The notes under the pieces were generated by a model, which saw only the letters and a program-made list of their open reading frames with translations, searched no databases and was not told the DNA's origin. Position numbers and translations under genes: made by a program. Shown here one piece after another: positions 12,508 to 26,797 of a stretch of DNA of 64,000 bases. How positions within the stretch are numbered: position 1 is the first letter of the stretch; each line of letters opens with the position of its first letter. This DNA comes from Nymphaea colorata (taxonomy: Eukaryota > Streptophyta > Magnoliopsida > Nymphaeales > Nymphaeaceae), in the NCBI RefSeq assembly GCF_008831285.2, contig NC_045145.1, positions 6,444,802-6,508,801 of the forward strand. The letters are read 5' to 3'.

Positions 12508-15500
12508 TGTAAGGATCATTTGGTGGACCATCATATGTCAATGAGGAATTTCAGACATTATGACTGTCTTAATGTAAATATCTGTTTTAAGTAATTGCAT
12601 TTTGGGATATTACGTCATTTTATATGGTATGAGGTATTTTATAATGTATAAATACCTGTACGCAATACAGACTCTTTGATGGGTTGAATCCATAATTGCT
12701 CTTGATATAAAATGGTAGCGGTCCCTGGCGTCGTGCAACAGTTGCTTGAAACATTGGTTTCTTGGGTTGTCTCTTCCCCATCTGAGAGAGACCGCACGTG
12801 CACCGCACTGACCCTGGAAGATCCTACTGCGATCTACCGTTCGTGCCGTTCAGATGGATTCAGGTACGCTTCCGCTACAGTTTAAAGTTTCAATTCAGTG
12901 ATTTAGCATGAACATGATCCTGTTTATGGCACATTCATTTCGTGTATGCATGAGGGAAATCTCCCATCAATTGGTATCAGAGTGTTTGTTCATTGTTGAA
13001 TCCTTGAATTTTTTGGTTAATTGTTGTTGCATCTACACAATTTTGGATGAATTTGTGTGTTTGCCCTATGGTCGGGTCTGCAATGGCTGCCATTAGGCAG
13101 AAGCTTCTCCCCTGCCACTTTTCCTTGCCCCTCTAAGGAGAAGCGGTGCCTCCTCCGTATCCAGTGACGGTGAGGGCAAAGGAGTCAGGATTTTGTCGCT
13201 GCGCATCCGGTCGAAAGGCTCGGTGGGGCAGTGCCCTAGGGTGGAGGAAATCGCGTGAGGCCGGCTTCCACCGTTCTGGAGGAGGGCAACGCCGGCTGTT
13301 AGGGCAATGGAACCCGTTGGGCTTCCGTTGCAGCCACCTAAGGGAAGAGCAACGGGGAGGAGCGGCGGCCAACGGCCGCCCATTCTTTCTCGCTTCCGTT
13401 GCAGCCCCAAAAGGAATAAGAGGAAGGTGGGGTGGCGGCCGATGGCCGGCCCTTCCTCCTCGCCTCTGTTGCAGCCGCAAAAACAAGAAAAGGGAAGAAT
13501 GAAGAAAGGGAAAGGGGATGGCCGGTGAGGGGCGACCGCCGGTGACTTAGCTGTCGCCGGATGGGGCCGTGCGACCCGCCGGCGCCCATCCAAAGTCTCT
13601 GACGGCCTGCCGGAGGGGTTATCGCCGCTCGATCTGCCGTTCGGTGTTCGGCAGATCGAGCAGCGATTACGCTGCCGAAAACCGCTCGAGCGGTAGGCAG
13701 GCGAGTCGGACCCGGGTCGGGTCAGGACAGACCCGACCCAGATCCACAAAGATTTAAAAAAGAAATTTCTTTTTGCCGCCCGCGCCCGCTTGCGTTTAAG
13801 AATTTCGGATCCGGGTCGCGTCATGATGGACCCAACCCGTATCCATATGGTTACCGATTTTGAGAATACGGCTCTTTCGGATCTGGGTCGGGTCCTGTCA
13901 GACCTGATCCGTATCTATACGGTTCTTTCGGATTCATGTCGGGTCCTGTCAGACCCAACCCGTATCCATACTGTTTAAATTTTGAAAATACAGATTTTTG
14001 GATCCAGATCGGGTCATGTCGGACCCGAACTATATCCATGCGGTTTAAACTTTGTAAAACGGTTCTATTTTTAAATCGATTCTGAAGAGAATCGAACCGA
14101 TTCATTCGGTTTAAGACTGATTCGACTCGATTCAGAACCGGTTCGTGCTTTTCAGAACCGATTCAGTTCAAGTTTAAAACGGTTAAGACCGGTTCAGTTG
14201 ATTTTCAGATCGGTTCAGTTGATTTTAAGACCGATTCAGTTGTTTTTCAAACCGGTTCAGTTGATTTTCAAACCGGTTCATGCTTTTCAGTACCGATTCA
14301 ATTGATTTTCAGACCGATTCATGGCTTTTCGGACCGGTTCATTCAGTTTCAAAACCGATTTTAGCCATTTTTCAACCGGTTCAATGGGTTTTAGAATCGA
14401 TTTGGTTTATTTTTGACCGGTTCATCCAAATTTTAAACCAGTTCAGTCTTATTTAGGGCCATGTGGGTGTTTTAGTTACGGTTTAAGAATATATGGTCCA
14501 TTTTAAGGCTGATTTAGTGGTTCTTGATCCACTTGAGCACAATTATGGTATCAGTTTATAAAATTTTAGACCCTTTTGGGCCTATTTCATTGAATCATTT
14601 GGTTTTGGATTCAATGTAAGGCAATTTTGTATGTGAATTTTAATATATGTATCATGTTTTGCATGTTATTAAAATTATGGGTGTACCATAGATGAATATT
14701 TGGACTATGAATTTGATCTTTGGTTATGTCTATTATTCAAAATGAGTAGATTTATACTTTATGTCGCCAAAGTGACATCTGTTGTGCGAATCTGCCTATT
14801 TTGAACATTAGATGACAGTATATTTAATCCATGCGAGCAATGATCAACCCAAAGGAGGATAGTTGCTTGGTCAGATTTAAGTATACACGGCAATGAATAT
14901 GTGATAATTTTCAGGTTTTCATATGAATAGTGAGTCAATCCAAAGATAGGCTCATTAATTGACAAGACTAATTACCTATATTCATTGTTGACTAAGAATA
15001 CCACTTGCAGTTAATATTTCAATCTAAAGATTAGATATTAATGTTGCACTGGTACCTTGTGATGAGATTTAGGGCATTGTATTTAAATTCATTTATATTT
15101 GTTATTTCATCTTTGTACATGTATTGATTGTGAGCATGTTTGATATTTTTGTTCTTTATACAGTGAGCTCTGCTTCCATGATATCTGCAAATTTGAGTAC
15201 TATTCCTAAGTTAAATGGTTCAAATTTTAAGGACTAGAAAAAAACTATCATGATTGTTATGAGTTGTATGGATCTAGACATTGCATTTAGGGAGTCGTGC
15301 CCACCTCAGTTAACAAATGAAAGTTCCCATGAGGATAAGCAGAACTTTGAACGGCGGGAACGCTCAAACCGAATGTGTCTAATGATCATAAAGAAATCAA
15401 TCTCAGAAAATTTTAGGGGCTCGATTACTAAAAAGGTTAGTGCCAAGGCGTTCCTCAAAGAAATTGAAAAGTGTTTTGCTAAAAACGAAAAGGTTGAAAC

Positions 15501-18500
15501 AAGAACTATTTTGAGTAAACTTGTGACGCTGAAATATAAAGGCAAGGGGAACATACAGGAGCACATTATGAAAATGTCTCATCTTGCTTCAAAATTACAG
15601 GCACTAGGTCTGAAGTTACCTGATGACTTTATAGCGCATATGGTTCTTCTTTCTCTTCTACCACAGTATGGACAGTTTAAAGTCAGTTATAACTGTCAGA
15701 AAGAGAAATTGACTCTTAATAAGCTCATTTCGCACTGTGTGAAAGAAGAGGAGAGATTGAAGCATGATAAGATAGAAAGTGCTCACTTGACTACTACGCC
15801 TAAAAGTAATAAAAGAAAGGCTATTAAGAAAATTGTAGTTGACTAGTCATCTATTAAGAAACAAAAGAAGCATAAGGAAGGCAAATCAAGCTGCTTCTTT
15901 TGCAAGGATGAAGGTCATATGAAAAAGGTTTGTACCAAGTATCACGCATGGCGTGAAAAGAAAGGTACGCTTCTCACTTTGGTTTGTTCTTTGGTTAATT
16001 TAATTTCAATACCAAGACACACTTGGTGGGTAGATTCGGGTGCTACTACTCACATAAGTGCTTGTATGCAGCGCTGCCTAAATTGTCGAACACAAAATGA
16101 TGCTGAAAGATTCATCTATGTGGCAATCACAAGAAGGCGAAGGTTGAAACCGTAGCAGATTTTCGGTTATTGTTAAAGACGGGTTGTTATTTGAATTTGA
16201 CAGAAACTTATGTTGTACCATCTTTTAGACGGAATTTGGTTTTTATTTCTTTACTAAACAAATTTGGTTATTATTGTTCATTTGGAGATAGTAAATTTAA
16301 GTTGTTTCTGCACTCAAATTTGATTGTCACTGGTTCTTTATCTGGTAGCAATAACCTTTATTTGCTTGATATAGTTGCTTCATATCATGAAACCTTGCAT
16401 GTTATGTCTAGTGGTATTAAATGAAAATAGCCAATGAGAATTCTACTATGTTGTGGCTTAGGCGCTTAGGACATATCTCTGAAAAGAGGATAAAAAAGGC
16501 TTATGTCGAATGGAATTCTTGAATCTCTTGATTTTACAGACTTTAACGTTTGCATTGAAAGTATAAAGAGAAAACGAACAAACATTAAGGGGTTATAAAT
16601 TTTACAATCCAACCAGTAAGTCTTTCTTTGAAACAAGAAATGCCCATTTCTTTGAGGATATTGAGTTTGAGGGAGGTGATCAGGTTAGAAGCATTGCCTT
16701 TAAAGAGAGACGTGAGTATACTCATACAAATGTTAAAAGCAATAGTCAGGTCTTTATTCTGGCCTTTGTTCCATCAACATATTAAGAAGAAGGCAATGAT
16801 GACGATCTCCCTTTTCAAACCACTGAAAAACAAACTCAACAACCTCAAGAAAATCAAGTAGAGGTGCCACTGAGGAGATCCACTAGAGAGAGGAGAAGTA
16901 AAATTTCAAATGATTTTGTCTATCTCGAAGAACATGATGTTGATATGGGCTTAATGGAAGATGATCCTATTAACTTCTAGCAAGCGATAAAGATTTCTAA
17001 ATCTCATAAGTAGATAGATGCCATGAATGAGGAAATAAAGTCCATGATGGATAATGACGTATGGGACGTTGTTCCCTTGCCTGAAGGTCTGAAATCCATT
17101 GGTTGTAAATGAATTTTTAAAACCAAGAAGGATTCATTAGGAAACATCGAAAGATATAAGGCACGCCTTGTTGCAAAGGGCTTTACTCAAAAGGAAGACA
17201 TTGATTATACAGAGACTTTCTCTCTAGTTTCGTCGAAAGACTCTTTTAGGACCATAATGGCACTTGTGGCTCATTTTGACTTAGAGTTGCATCAGATGGA
17301 TGTAAAGATGTCATTTCTAAATAGAGACATTGATGAAACGATATATATGGTGCAAGCAGAAAACTTTGTTTCAAATGATGTAAAGAATATGGTCTGCAAA
17401 CTCAAGAAATCCATCTATGGGCTAAAGCAAGCTTCCCGTCAGTGGTATTACAAATTTTATCAAGTTATAGTTTCATTTGGTTTCGAGACTAATATGGTTA
17501 ATGAATGTGTATATCAAAAGTTCAGTGGAGGTAAATTTATCTTTTTGGTTTTGTATGTCGATGATATATTGTTGGCAAGTAATGATGTGGGTATATTGCA
17601 TGAAACTAAGAAATTTTGTCAACAAAGTTTGACATGAAGGATCTTGGTGATGCATCTTTTGTATTAGGAATCTAGATATTTCGATATCGTTCTTGGGGTA
17701 TTCTTGGATTATCACAAAAGGCCCACATTGATAAGGTGCTTCAGCGATATGGCATGAAATATTATAAACTAGGAGATACTCCAGTTGCTAGAGGAGACAA
17801 GTTTAGTCTCAAACAGTGCCCCAAACATGAATTCGAATCTAAAGAAATGAAAAAGATTTCCTATTCATCTGTTGTGAGAAGCCTTATGTATGCTCAGGTT
17901 TGTACTCGTTTGGATATTACATTTACCATTGCAATGTTAGGCAGATACTTAAGTAATTCTGGTATGGATTATTGTAAAGCAGCCAAAAAAGGTATTGAGG
18001 TACTTATAAATAACAAAAAATTTTATGCTCACATATAGGAAGTCAGACCAGTTGGAGATCATTGGGTATTCAGATTCTGACTTTGCTGGGTGCCAAGACA
18101 GTAGCATAACATGTTACGAGGTATCCAATCATGCTTTGTGATTGCAGAATTTTGTCACGGGGCTGCGCATTATGAATTGTGTATAAAGACCACTAAAGTT
18201 ATTATGTGATAATAATCCAGCAGTCATGTACACTAATAACAGCCGCAATTTGTCAAAGTCGAAGCACATCGACATTAAGTTTTTGGTTGTTAAAGAGATA
18301 AAGAGAGGATACAGAATGGTCAGGTGTCTTTAGAGCATATTAGGACAAACTCTATGATTGCGGATCCGCTTACTAAGGGTTTAACTCCTAAGGTCTTTCA
18401 CGAACATGTTGTTCGTATGGAGGTTTTACCTTTGGATGATGTGCTGGTTTAGTGGAAGTTTGTATTTTGTTTGCTCTTATGTATAGACACATATTCAGTT

Positions 18501-19308
18501 TTCTACATAATATAGTTTAAAGTTCTTTGGTTCCACTATGTGTTTATGATTTTGATCTCCATAAGGTTTTTAAAGTAGGACTAGTTGAGAATAGATATGT
18601 TGTAATCACATTACATGTAATTCTTATGTTATACATCCATATCAGGTCTATGTCATTGATTGTGTTAACATTTGTGATCATTGAAGGTTTAGCTAATTTA
18701 ATATAGCGAAAGCCGCTTTGGTTCTGTGTTCATATGATCATGGACGAGATTGGTGAAAATGACGTTTAATAAGATAGCAGTTATGAGCTCATAAGGTTTT
18801 ATGTAATGTCTGAATGTATAAAGACATATTTGGCCCAAGTGGGAGATTGTAAGGATCATTTGGTGGGCCAGCATATGTCAATGAGGAATTTCAAACATTA
18901 TGATTGTCTTAATATAAATATCTGTTTTAAGTGATTGTATTTTAGGATATTACGTCATTTTATATGGTATGAGGTATTTTATAATATATAGATACTTGTA
19001 TGCAATTACAGACTCTTTGATGGGTTGAATCCATAATTGCTATTGATATAAAAGGGTAGTGGTCCCTGGGGTCGTGCAACGGTTGCTTGAAACATTGGTT
19101 TCTAGGGTTGTCTCTTCCCCATCTGAGAGAGACCGCATGGCGCCGCACAGACCCTGGAAGATCCTACTCCAATCTACCATTCGTGCTGTTCAGATGGATT
19201 CAGGTACGCTTCCGCTGCAGTTTAAAGTTTCAATTCCATGATTTAGCATGAACATGATCTTGTTTAGGGCATATTCGTTTTGTGATGCATGAGGGAAATC
19301 TCCCATCA
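12508..19308 (+). mobile_element. Copia-2, complete LTR element without integrase core
   Basis: Both LTRs run TGTAAGGATC...CTCCCATCA. The element is flanked by a perfect 5-bp duplication CCATC (12503-12507 and 19309-19313). A primer-binding site follows the 5' LTR and a polypurine tract precedes the 3' LTR. Order inside: long GC-rich leader, gag, protease, remnant of pre-integrase, RT, RNase H. The integrase core is missing. It is inserted in the RT of a Gypsy element, whose reading resumes on the far side. Confidence 0.95.
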
Positions 19309-22300
19309 CCATCATGATCAATGATCGATACCTCATCCTTGTTGTGGAGGATCTGTTGGACGAGCTACATGAGGCACTGTTCTTTTCCAAGTTGGATTTG
19401 CACTTAGGTTACCATTAAATCAAGGTCGTAGACAATGACATTCCTAAAACTGCATTTTAAATCCACGACGGCCATTACGAATTCACCCTAATGCCTTTTG
19501 GGCTGACCAACATGCCCTCGACATTTCAATTGCTGATGAATGATTTATTTCACCCCTTCATGTGATGATTTGTTATCGTCTTTTTTCGAAGATATCTTGG
19601 TCTATAGCCCAGGGGAGCAGGACCACTTGCAGCACCTACACACGGTACTAGCAGTGTTACAGCAGAACCACTTGTGTGTCAAGCCCTCCAAGTGTATGTT
19701 TGGTACCAAAAGTATTTCTTATTAGGGCCATGTGATCTGTAGAGGGAAGGTGAGTATGGAAGATGAGAAAATACAAGCAGTGAAGGACTGAAATGTTCCT
19801 CAGTCCGTGTGAGAGTTGTGCGCATTGTTGGGACTTACAGGATACTACCATAAGTTTGCTCAGGGATATGGACTGATAGCAGCACCCCTTACTGAACTAA
19901 CCAAGAAAGGGAAGTTCCAATGGGGAGAGAAGGCAAGACATGCATTCCAAAGGCTGAAACAAGTGATAACAGCAGCCCCTATTTTGTAGACACCCAATTT
20001 TTAGTTACTCTTTAACGGTCGAGTCTAATGCATCTGACCTACACATGGGAGTAGTCCTGAGCCAAAACAACCACCCTATTGGCTATTTCAGGAAGGCAAT
20101 GGGAGTTACTTTTGGCGGCAAATCTACCTATGAGCGAGAGCCAATAACCATCATTCTTGCAACTCTCAAATAGGAACATTATCTCATGGCGCAGCGATTT
20201 GTGGTGCTGATAGACCATCACAACTTGAAGTATTGCTTACAACAACCTATGCTTTAAACGACTATGCAGAAGTGGATCCTCAAGTTGATGGGTTTTGACT
20301 TTGGGGTCTATTTTCACAAAGGCAAAGAGAATGTAGCTGCTGAAGGTCTCTCCAGATCTGTGGAACAACATCAACACAGCCTGCTACAACTGTCATAGGT
20401 GCAGGTTACACTTTGAGATCAAATCAGATGAGCACAGGAAGAAAGTTATTCCACCAAAAAGATTAAACAATAGCTGAGTGAAAATTCCTACAAGGTAATT
20501 GGCTATGAGTGGAGTCCTCCTTACCTATATCACCAAGGTCGCATTTTTATTCCACTAGAAACACCATTTCCTAGGCTGCTAAAGGAGCACTACTATAATG
20601 GGCACACTGCCGGGCATGAAGGAGTAGAAGCAACCTACAAAAGGCTGCAAAATACCTTCTATTGGCCAGAGGGATGAAGAGGGCTATAAGAGACTTTGTA
20701 CGCCAATGTGACGAATGCCAACGAAACAAGCATGAACTAATGAGGCCTGCAATGCTATTACAACCATTTCCCACACCTGAATTGAATTGATATGGGAAGA
20801 CATCTCCATGGACTTTATTGAAGGGTTGCTGAATTCCAAAGATAAGTTAGTTATACTTGTAATGGTAGACTAGCTTTCAAATTGCACACATTTTGCTGCA
20901 GTGTCTCACCCTTACACTGCTAAGACCATGGCACAAGTCTTCCAAGAAAACATAGGGAGACTCCCCAGGATGCCATGGACTATTGTCAGTGATCGCGACC
21001 CAGTTTTTCTTAGTGACTTTTGGAAGGAATATTTTTCAATTGTAGGGCTCGGCATTACAAATGAGTATTACGTATCACCCACTGACCAATTACATATGTT
21101 AAATGAAAAGAGGCTTGAGGCAATAGAACATGTTGAGGCTCATCATCAGAAGATAACATTACATTATACAAAATTTATTGTCTTTCAAAAGCAAATTCAA
21201 AATCAATGATTTGATCATCAAATCAATCATTCCACTCAAGAAAAATCTATGTCACATTTTCATCAAACTAGAAAGTGTCTTACATGGCTAAGGAAGTATA
21301 GCCCATTAACTCATAAGCTTATTGATGCCAACATAATGGAACTATTAGACCTTGTTAATGCCTTGCATTCAAGAAATTTTTACATTTGTCCTTGTGTCAT
21401 CCTTGTACTATTTATTATGCACATTAATAAAAAGAAAAATTTTTCAATTTCAATTGCATTGTCAATCTTCAATTTATCCTACAAATGTACCATCTAGTGA
21501 ACAAATGTTTACCGAGCCACCAACTAGGCATTTTTCCATATTGTACCATACTAGGGCATCTTTCTCGGCCTTTCGTTCGATCCATTAGGGTAGGAAAGGG
21601 CAATACTCCTACAATAAGATTTCTAAAGAGGACCTTTTTAATATCTAGCTTCAAAAACAAATTTTCCCAAGAATCCATTGTTAAATATGGTTTTTTAAAC
21701 CAATTTCTCTAGTGCACAGTAGTACCTTTTTCTGGGTCACTAGTGAGGATGAGTTAAGTGAATATCTATTTTTATAATTCTTCAAGTTGATCTTCTAATT
21801 TATGTTTGATATGATTATGTGTTATTTAAACTCTTTATTAATAAATTATAGTTTATTAGTTCATGTAATCATGAATTGTTACATTGTTTTTTAGGTCACT
21901 AGCACATGTGGGAATTATGATTTGTTATTTTATTTTTAGGTGTCTTTGTTGGTCTTCAGACTTTATGCTTTTTTGAGACTAAGATTGTTGACTGAAATTG
22001 AAATGTGTAGATGATGACCTTGAATCATTAGCATATGACTGATCTTCCTTTGCAAGGTTATATGCCAATAAACGGCTGCTGGGAGGTAGGCTCCCATCCT
22101 TTTATTACAGAAAAATTAAGATATGTACAAGGCAAAAGAAAAATTTACACAAAGATGTGAAACAGCCACATCAGGGGAAAAAACCCAAAAAAACCCAGGC
22201 AAGCATAACCCAGCTGCCCCAAAAACCATCACCAGAAGGCCAAAAAATTCGACCAGCGTTACAGCTCCTGAAAAGGCAAAGACTAAAAACAGAAACAATA

Positions 22301-25300
22301 TTAGAAAACCAAAAGAAAGCATTAACCACCATCATCCCTGCCATCCCTTTCCCCATAATGACACATCTGTTCTCCAGCCTCTAAAGTAGGCAGTTGACTA
22401 AGAACCCTTAGACGTTGGCTGGCCGCCCTCATGTGATGCCATTTCTGGTTAATCGGCCTCCTGCCTTCCAACATCGCTCTAAGTCTGCGCTTCCATCCTT
22501 CATTGTTAGATATGATCCCCAAATTGTCATTGACTCTCGCCATAGATTGCAGCCAACCATTGAGCACCTGTAATTCAGCTTCATCCTCCTTAGATTGAGC
22601 TTCAGTAAATATGGCCTCAATAGATTCCATGTCTCTCAATCTCCACATGCCCATCACCATGGTATTAATGCCCTTCTTATATGTGACAATTTGCAACACA
22701 TTAGTGTCCATGCTTAAACTGGAGAGTCTGCCCTCGCAAAGGATTCCAGTCCGCAACCAAGTGGACATAGCCTTACGCTCGTCTTCCTTCAGCTGCAACC
22801 TTTGAAAAGCCTCCTTAGCTGAGCTCCCAACAACAGTGAAAATATGTTCAGACATAGCTGTGGTCAGTCTCTCATGTGCCACTTCATTCCTGAACCACCA
22901 TAACTTCCATAACGCGATTGGAAAGAGCAACATCCAACATTTCCTAATCCATTTAACCTTGAACGACACCCTGCTCCAAATCTGAAATTCCTTATCAATG
23001 CTCTGCCACGGGAGCCTACTCCTACCAAAGCTAGCAATCGCCTTTCGCCACACCTTTTGCACAATAGAACACTTGAACATGACATGCACATTGTTCTCCT
23101 CCTCTCTTTTACATAAATGTCATCTGTTAGCCAAATGAACTCCATGTCTTTGTAATCTGTCTTGAGTGGTCAGTCTCATGTGGCTGGTGATGTAGGTAGT
23201 CCAGCTTGCTCTAACTAGGATGTGATTGTTCCATATACGCTTTCGCCATCCTTCCTGAATACCCTTCTGTCTTATGGCGTCCCAAATCGATCTAGAGCTA
23301 AGTTCTTTGAGTTCTGTAGCATTACTAACAAGTTTGTCAGTCTCATTAACTAGTTGGATGCACGTGCTCGCGGTTAAAGCCTTGCTTGGCAAAGTTAGCC
23401 TAGCTTCACCCAAACTCCTAACTTCTGCAACAGAAAGCTTCAACTGATCAACTATGACACCATACTCCTCTCCACTAATTGATTTCACCAGAATTTCGTC
23501 ATGCCACCAATCGAACCAGAAGAAAACAGAATTACCATCTCCAATCTTCCACCTCACCCAATTTGCTATCTTATTCCAGCTTTTTCCTAAGCTTTTCCAA
23601 GCCCAAGATCCCCTCCAAGGTTTACGCACAGTCCACAAACTGTTTGATTTGAGATAAGTAGCTCTGATCCATTGTGCAAAGAGAGAGTTATTATTAAAGG
23701 AAGATCAAAGTCTACTCACTAAGAGGGAAACGTTGACTTCCTCAAGAAGGCGTAGACCAATACCACCTTCCGCCTTGGGCTTGCACAAAGTATGCTAGGC
23801 TATTTGGTGGATGTGCCAGTTAACCTCAGTATCAGCCCACAGGAATCCGGTCATGCATCGCTCCAGCTTTTTAAGTACTTCGTTCGGAAGAGAGAAAGCT
23901 TGCATCCAAAAATTGCCCATGGAGCTAAGGTTATGGGTGATGAGGCAAGCACGTCCTGCATAGGATAGAAGTTGGGTTTTCCAAGGTGCCAACTTCTTCT
24001 TGAATTTAGCAATCAACCCTGCGCAAAGGTTCGCACTTAAGTTTCCCGTAAAGAGAGGGACACCCAAGTAATCCAAAGGTAGCTTAGCCACCTGCCAGCC
24101 TCCAATGTTGGCCAACCTTTGCTTAAGGGGAGTATCAACGTTGAAAGTGAAAAGCGAAGACTTGGAGTTGTTGATAATGAAACCTATTCTTTCTTCAAGT
24201 TGGCTCAGGACCCTCTTGATATTGGTTATCGATTTAACTGAAGCAACACTGAAGAGGAGGAGATCATCAGCAAATATTAAGCAGTGAACATCAGGAATGG
24301 CTCTAACTGAGTAGGGTAGGCGAATGGCCCCCTTCATAATTTGTCCCTTAAGATATCTGACTGCCATTTCCATTACAAGTATGAAAAGGTAGGGAGACAT
24401 CAGATCACCTTGCCTAACACCCCTCGCAGCTGTGAAGTTTCTCCCAGCGTCACCATTAATCAACACTGTATAGGAGACAGAGGAGACACAAAGCATGATT
24501 TTTTCCACCCAGAACGGGTGAAATCCCAGATAAAGGAGGCTATTATGCATGAACCTCCAAGACACTCTATCCTACGCTTTAGAGATAGCGAGTTTGAGAC
24601 AGGCTACGGCTTCTTTCCTGCTATCAAAAAGGTGAACCAACTCATTGGCCATGGCAATCTGATCGTGGATCACCCTAGATTTGACAAAGGCCCCTTGAGT
24701 TATCCCGATCAAGCGAGGAAGGATGTTCTTCATGCACTGCACCATTACTTTAGCAATCACTTTGTAAAGACTATTGCATAGGGCAATGGGTCTATAATCT
24801 TCGATCCGATGAGCTCCTCTTTTCTTAGGGTTGAACATCAAGTAGGTCTTGTTCAAGCTACGCACCAACTTCCCTGTTTTAAAAAAATTGTCCACCACTC
24901 TCCAAATATCTTGGCCAATCTCCTCCCACATGATTTGATAAAAAAAGTTTGGGAAACCATCAGGCCCCGGAGCACTGTCCTTGTCCAGAGACATAACAGC
25001 TTCCTTGACCTCCGCATAGGTGGCTGGTCCCAAGAGGGAGGCGTTCTCTTCCGTAGAGACAAATTCTCCCTGCCCGATGTCACTAGGGATATCACCATTA
25101 GCCGAAGTTTCATTAAGGAAACTTTCAAAATGGCTGCTAGCTGCTTCCAGCATGCTATTGATAGAAGAGAAAGTTTGCTCAGCAATGCGGTTCTTTCTAG
25201 ATCTATTGTTGGCAATGGTTTGGAAGAATCGCATGTTTTTGTCCCCATCTGATAACCACTAGACTCTCGACTTTTCCTTCCACATGATTTCTTCCAGGTG

Positions 25301-26700
25301 TAAAACCTTTTCCAGCTCTCTCTTGATGGATTCCTCTTCCCTCGTTGCCCACCCATCCCCAGCCTCACTATTTGCTTGGGCTTGCCTGAGACGACTTTGA
25401 AGTGACTTTATGTTGTCCTCAATACGGCCAAAAGAATTTTTGTTCCAGTATATAAGGCTGCGCTTCACCACCTCAAGTTTTCGAAGGACCCGCAACATAG
25501 GACACCCCTGCACCTCAGCCCCCACGCTTCACTGATAACCTGGCGACCTTTCCTGGTCAACATCCAGGGTTTTAAGACTCTGAACCGTCTAGTGTTCCTA
25601 TTCTGCCAAAGAGGGTTGTCCATCTTCACCATGATCACCTTATGGTCTGAAGTGGCTCTGGGGGCCGTAGAAAGAGTACAAACAACATTTGTCTGTCTTT
25701 CCCAAGCAGAATTAGTGAAACCCCAGTCAAGTTTGCAAAAAATCCTATCTTTACCCTAGTGTCTATTGGACCAGGTGTAGTTACTTTGGTTATCACATAG
25801 TTCGTTTAGATTGGAAGATAGTACGAATCTGTTAAAATCAGAACAAGCTTGAACATTCGAGGGCTTACTTGTTTTGTTGAGGCAGTTACGCATAGCATTA
25901 AAGTCCCATAGATCAAAGTAGGAATGTCTTGAGCATTGAGAAAAAATGCCAACTCAGCAAAGCTATTACGACGAAGAAGGGGGTTGTTTGGCATGTAAAC
26001 AGCTACTATCCGAAAAATCTGCATCACATTAGCAAAAGAGAAAAAACCGGCCAACCACCATTGGTTTTTAACCCAACCATGGTTGTGAGCATGCACCTGG
26101 TTCCAAAGGCCAAAAATACGAGCACGCCTCTCCTCCCCATCTTCATTCCTCTGCACCCCTTCCATGTTTAAGCGGCTGGCAATACTCCTAATAACCACCT
26201 CCTTAACTTGCGCATCAAGTAGAAAGCAAATCCAAGGCCTTTCAGACTTACAAAGATTAACGAGGTCTTGTTGGGCTGCCGGCCGTGCAGCCCCCCTCAT
26301 GTTCCAACAAGCGAGTTTCATCGGCGCATCGCCGACTTCGCTCCATCCCCCCCATCCATAGCCTCTTCCATTTCCCCTGGCTGTTTGCCCTTGGCCTTTT
26401 CATCTAAAACACGACTTATCTCCTTAATTAAGTCATATCTTTCTTTTCTTCTCTTTCGTCCAACCTTGATCCATTCATTTTCTCCTTCCCCTAGCTTAGG
26501 ATTGTCTACTGGGGGAGTGCTGAGTTGATCATTCATATATATGCTTTGCAAATTTACCTTATATCTTTGATGACTTTATTTTTCTCCCTTTTGCCTCTAA
26601 AACTACAGAACTACATGGTCATAAAAAAATTTGATGTGAAGATCACTAGATCAAGGTTACTTTTTAATATTTTTCTTTAAATATAGTTCTTGATACTGTC

Positions 26701-26797
<97 letters not shown>
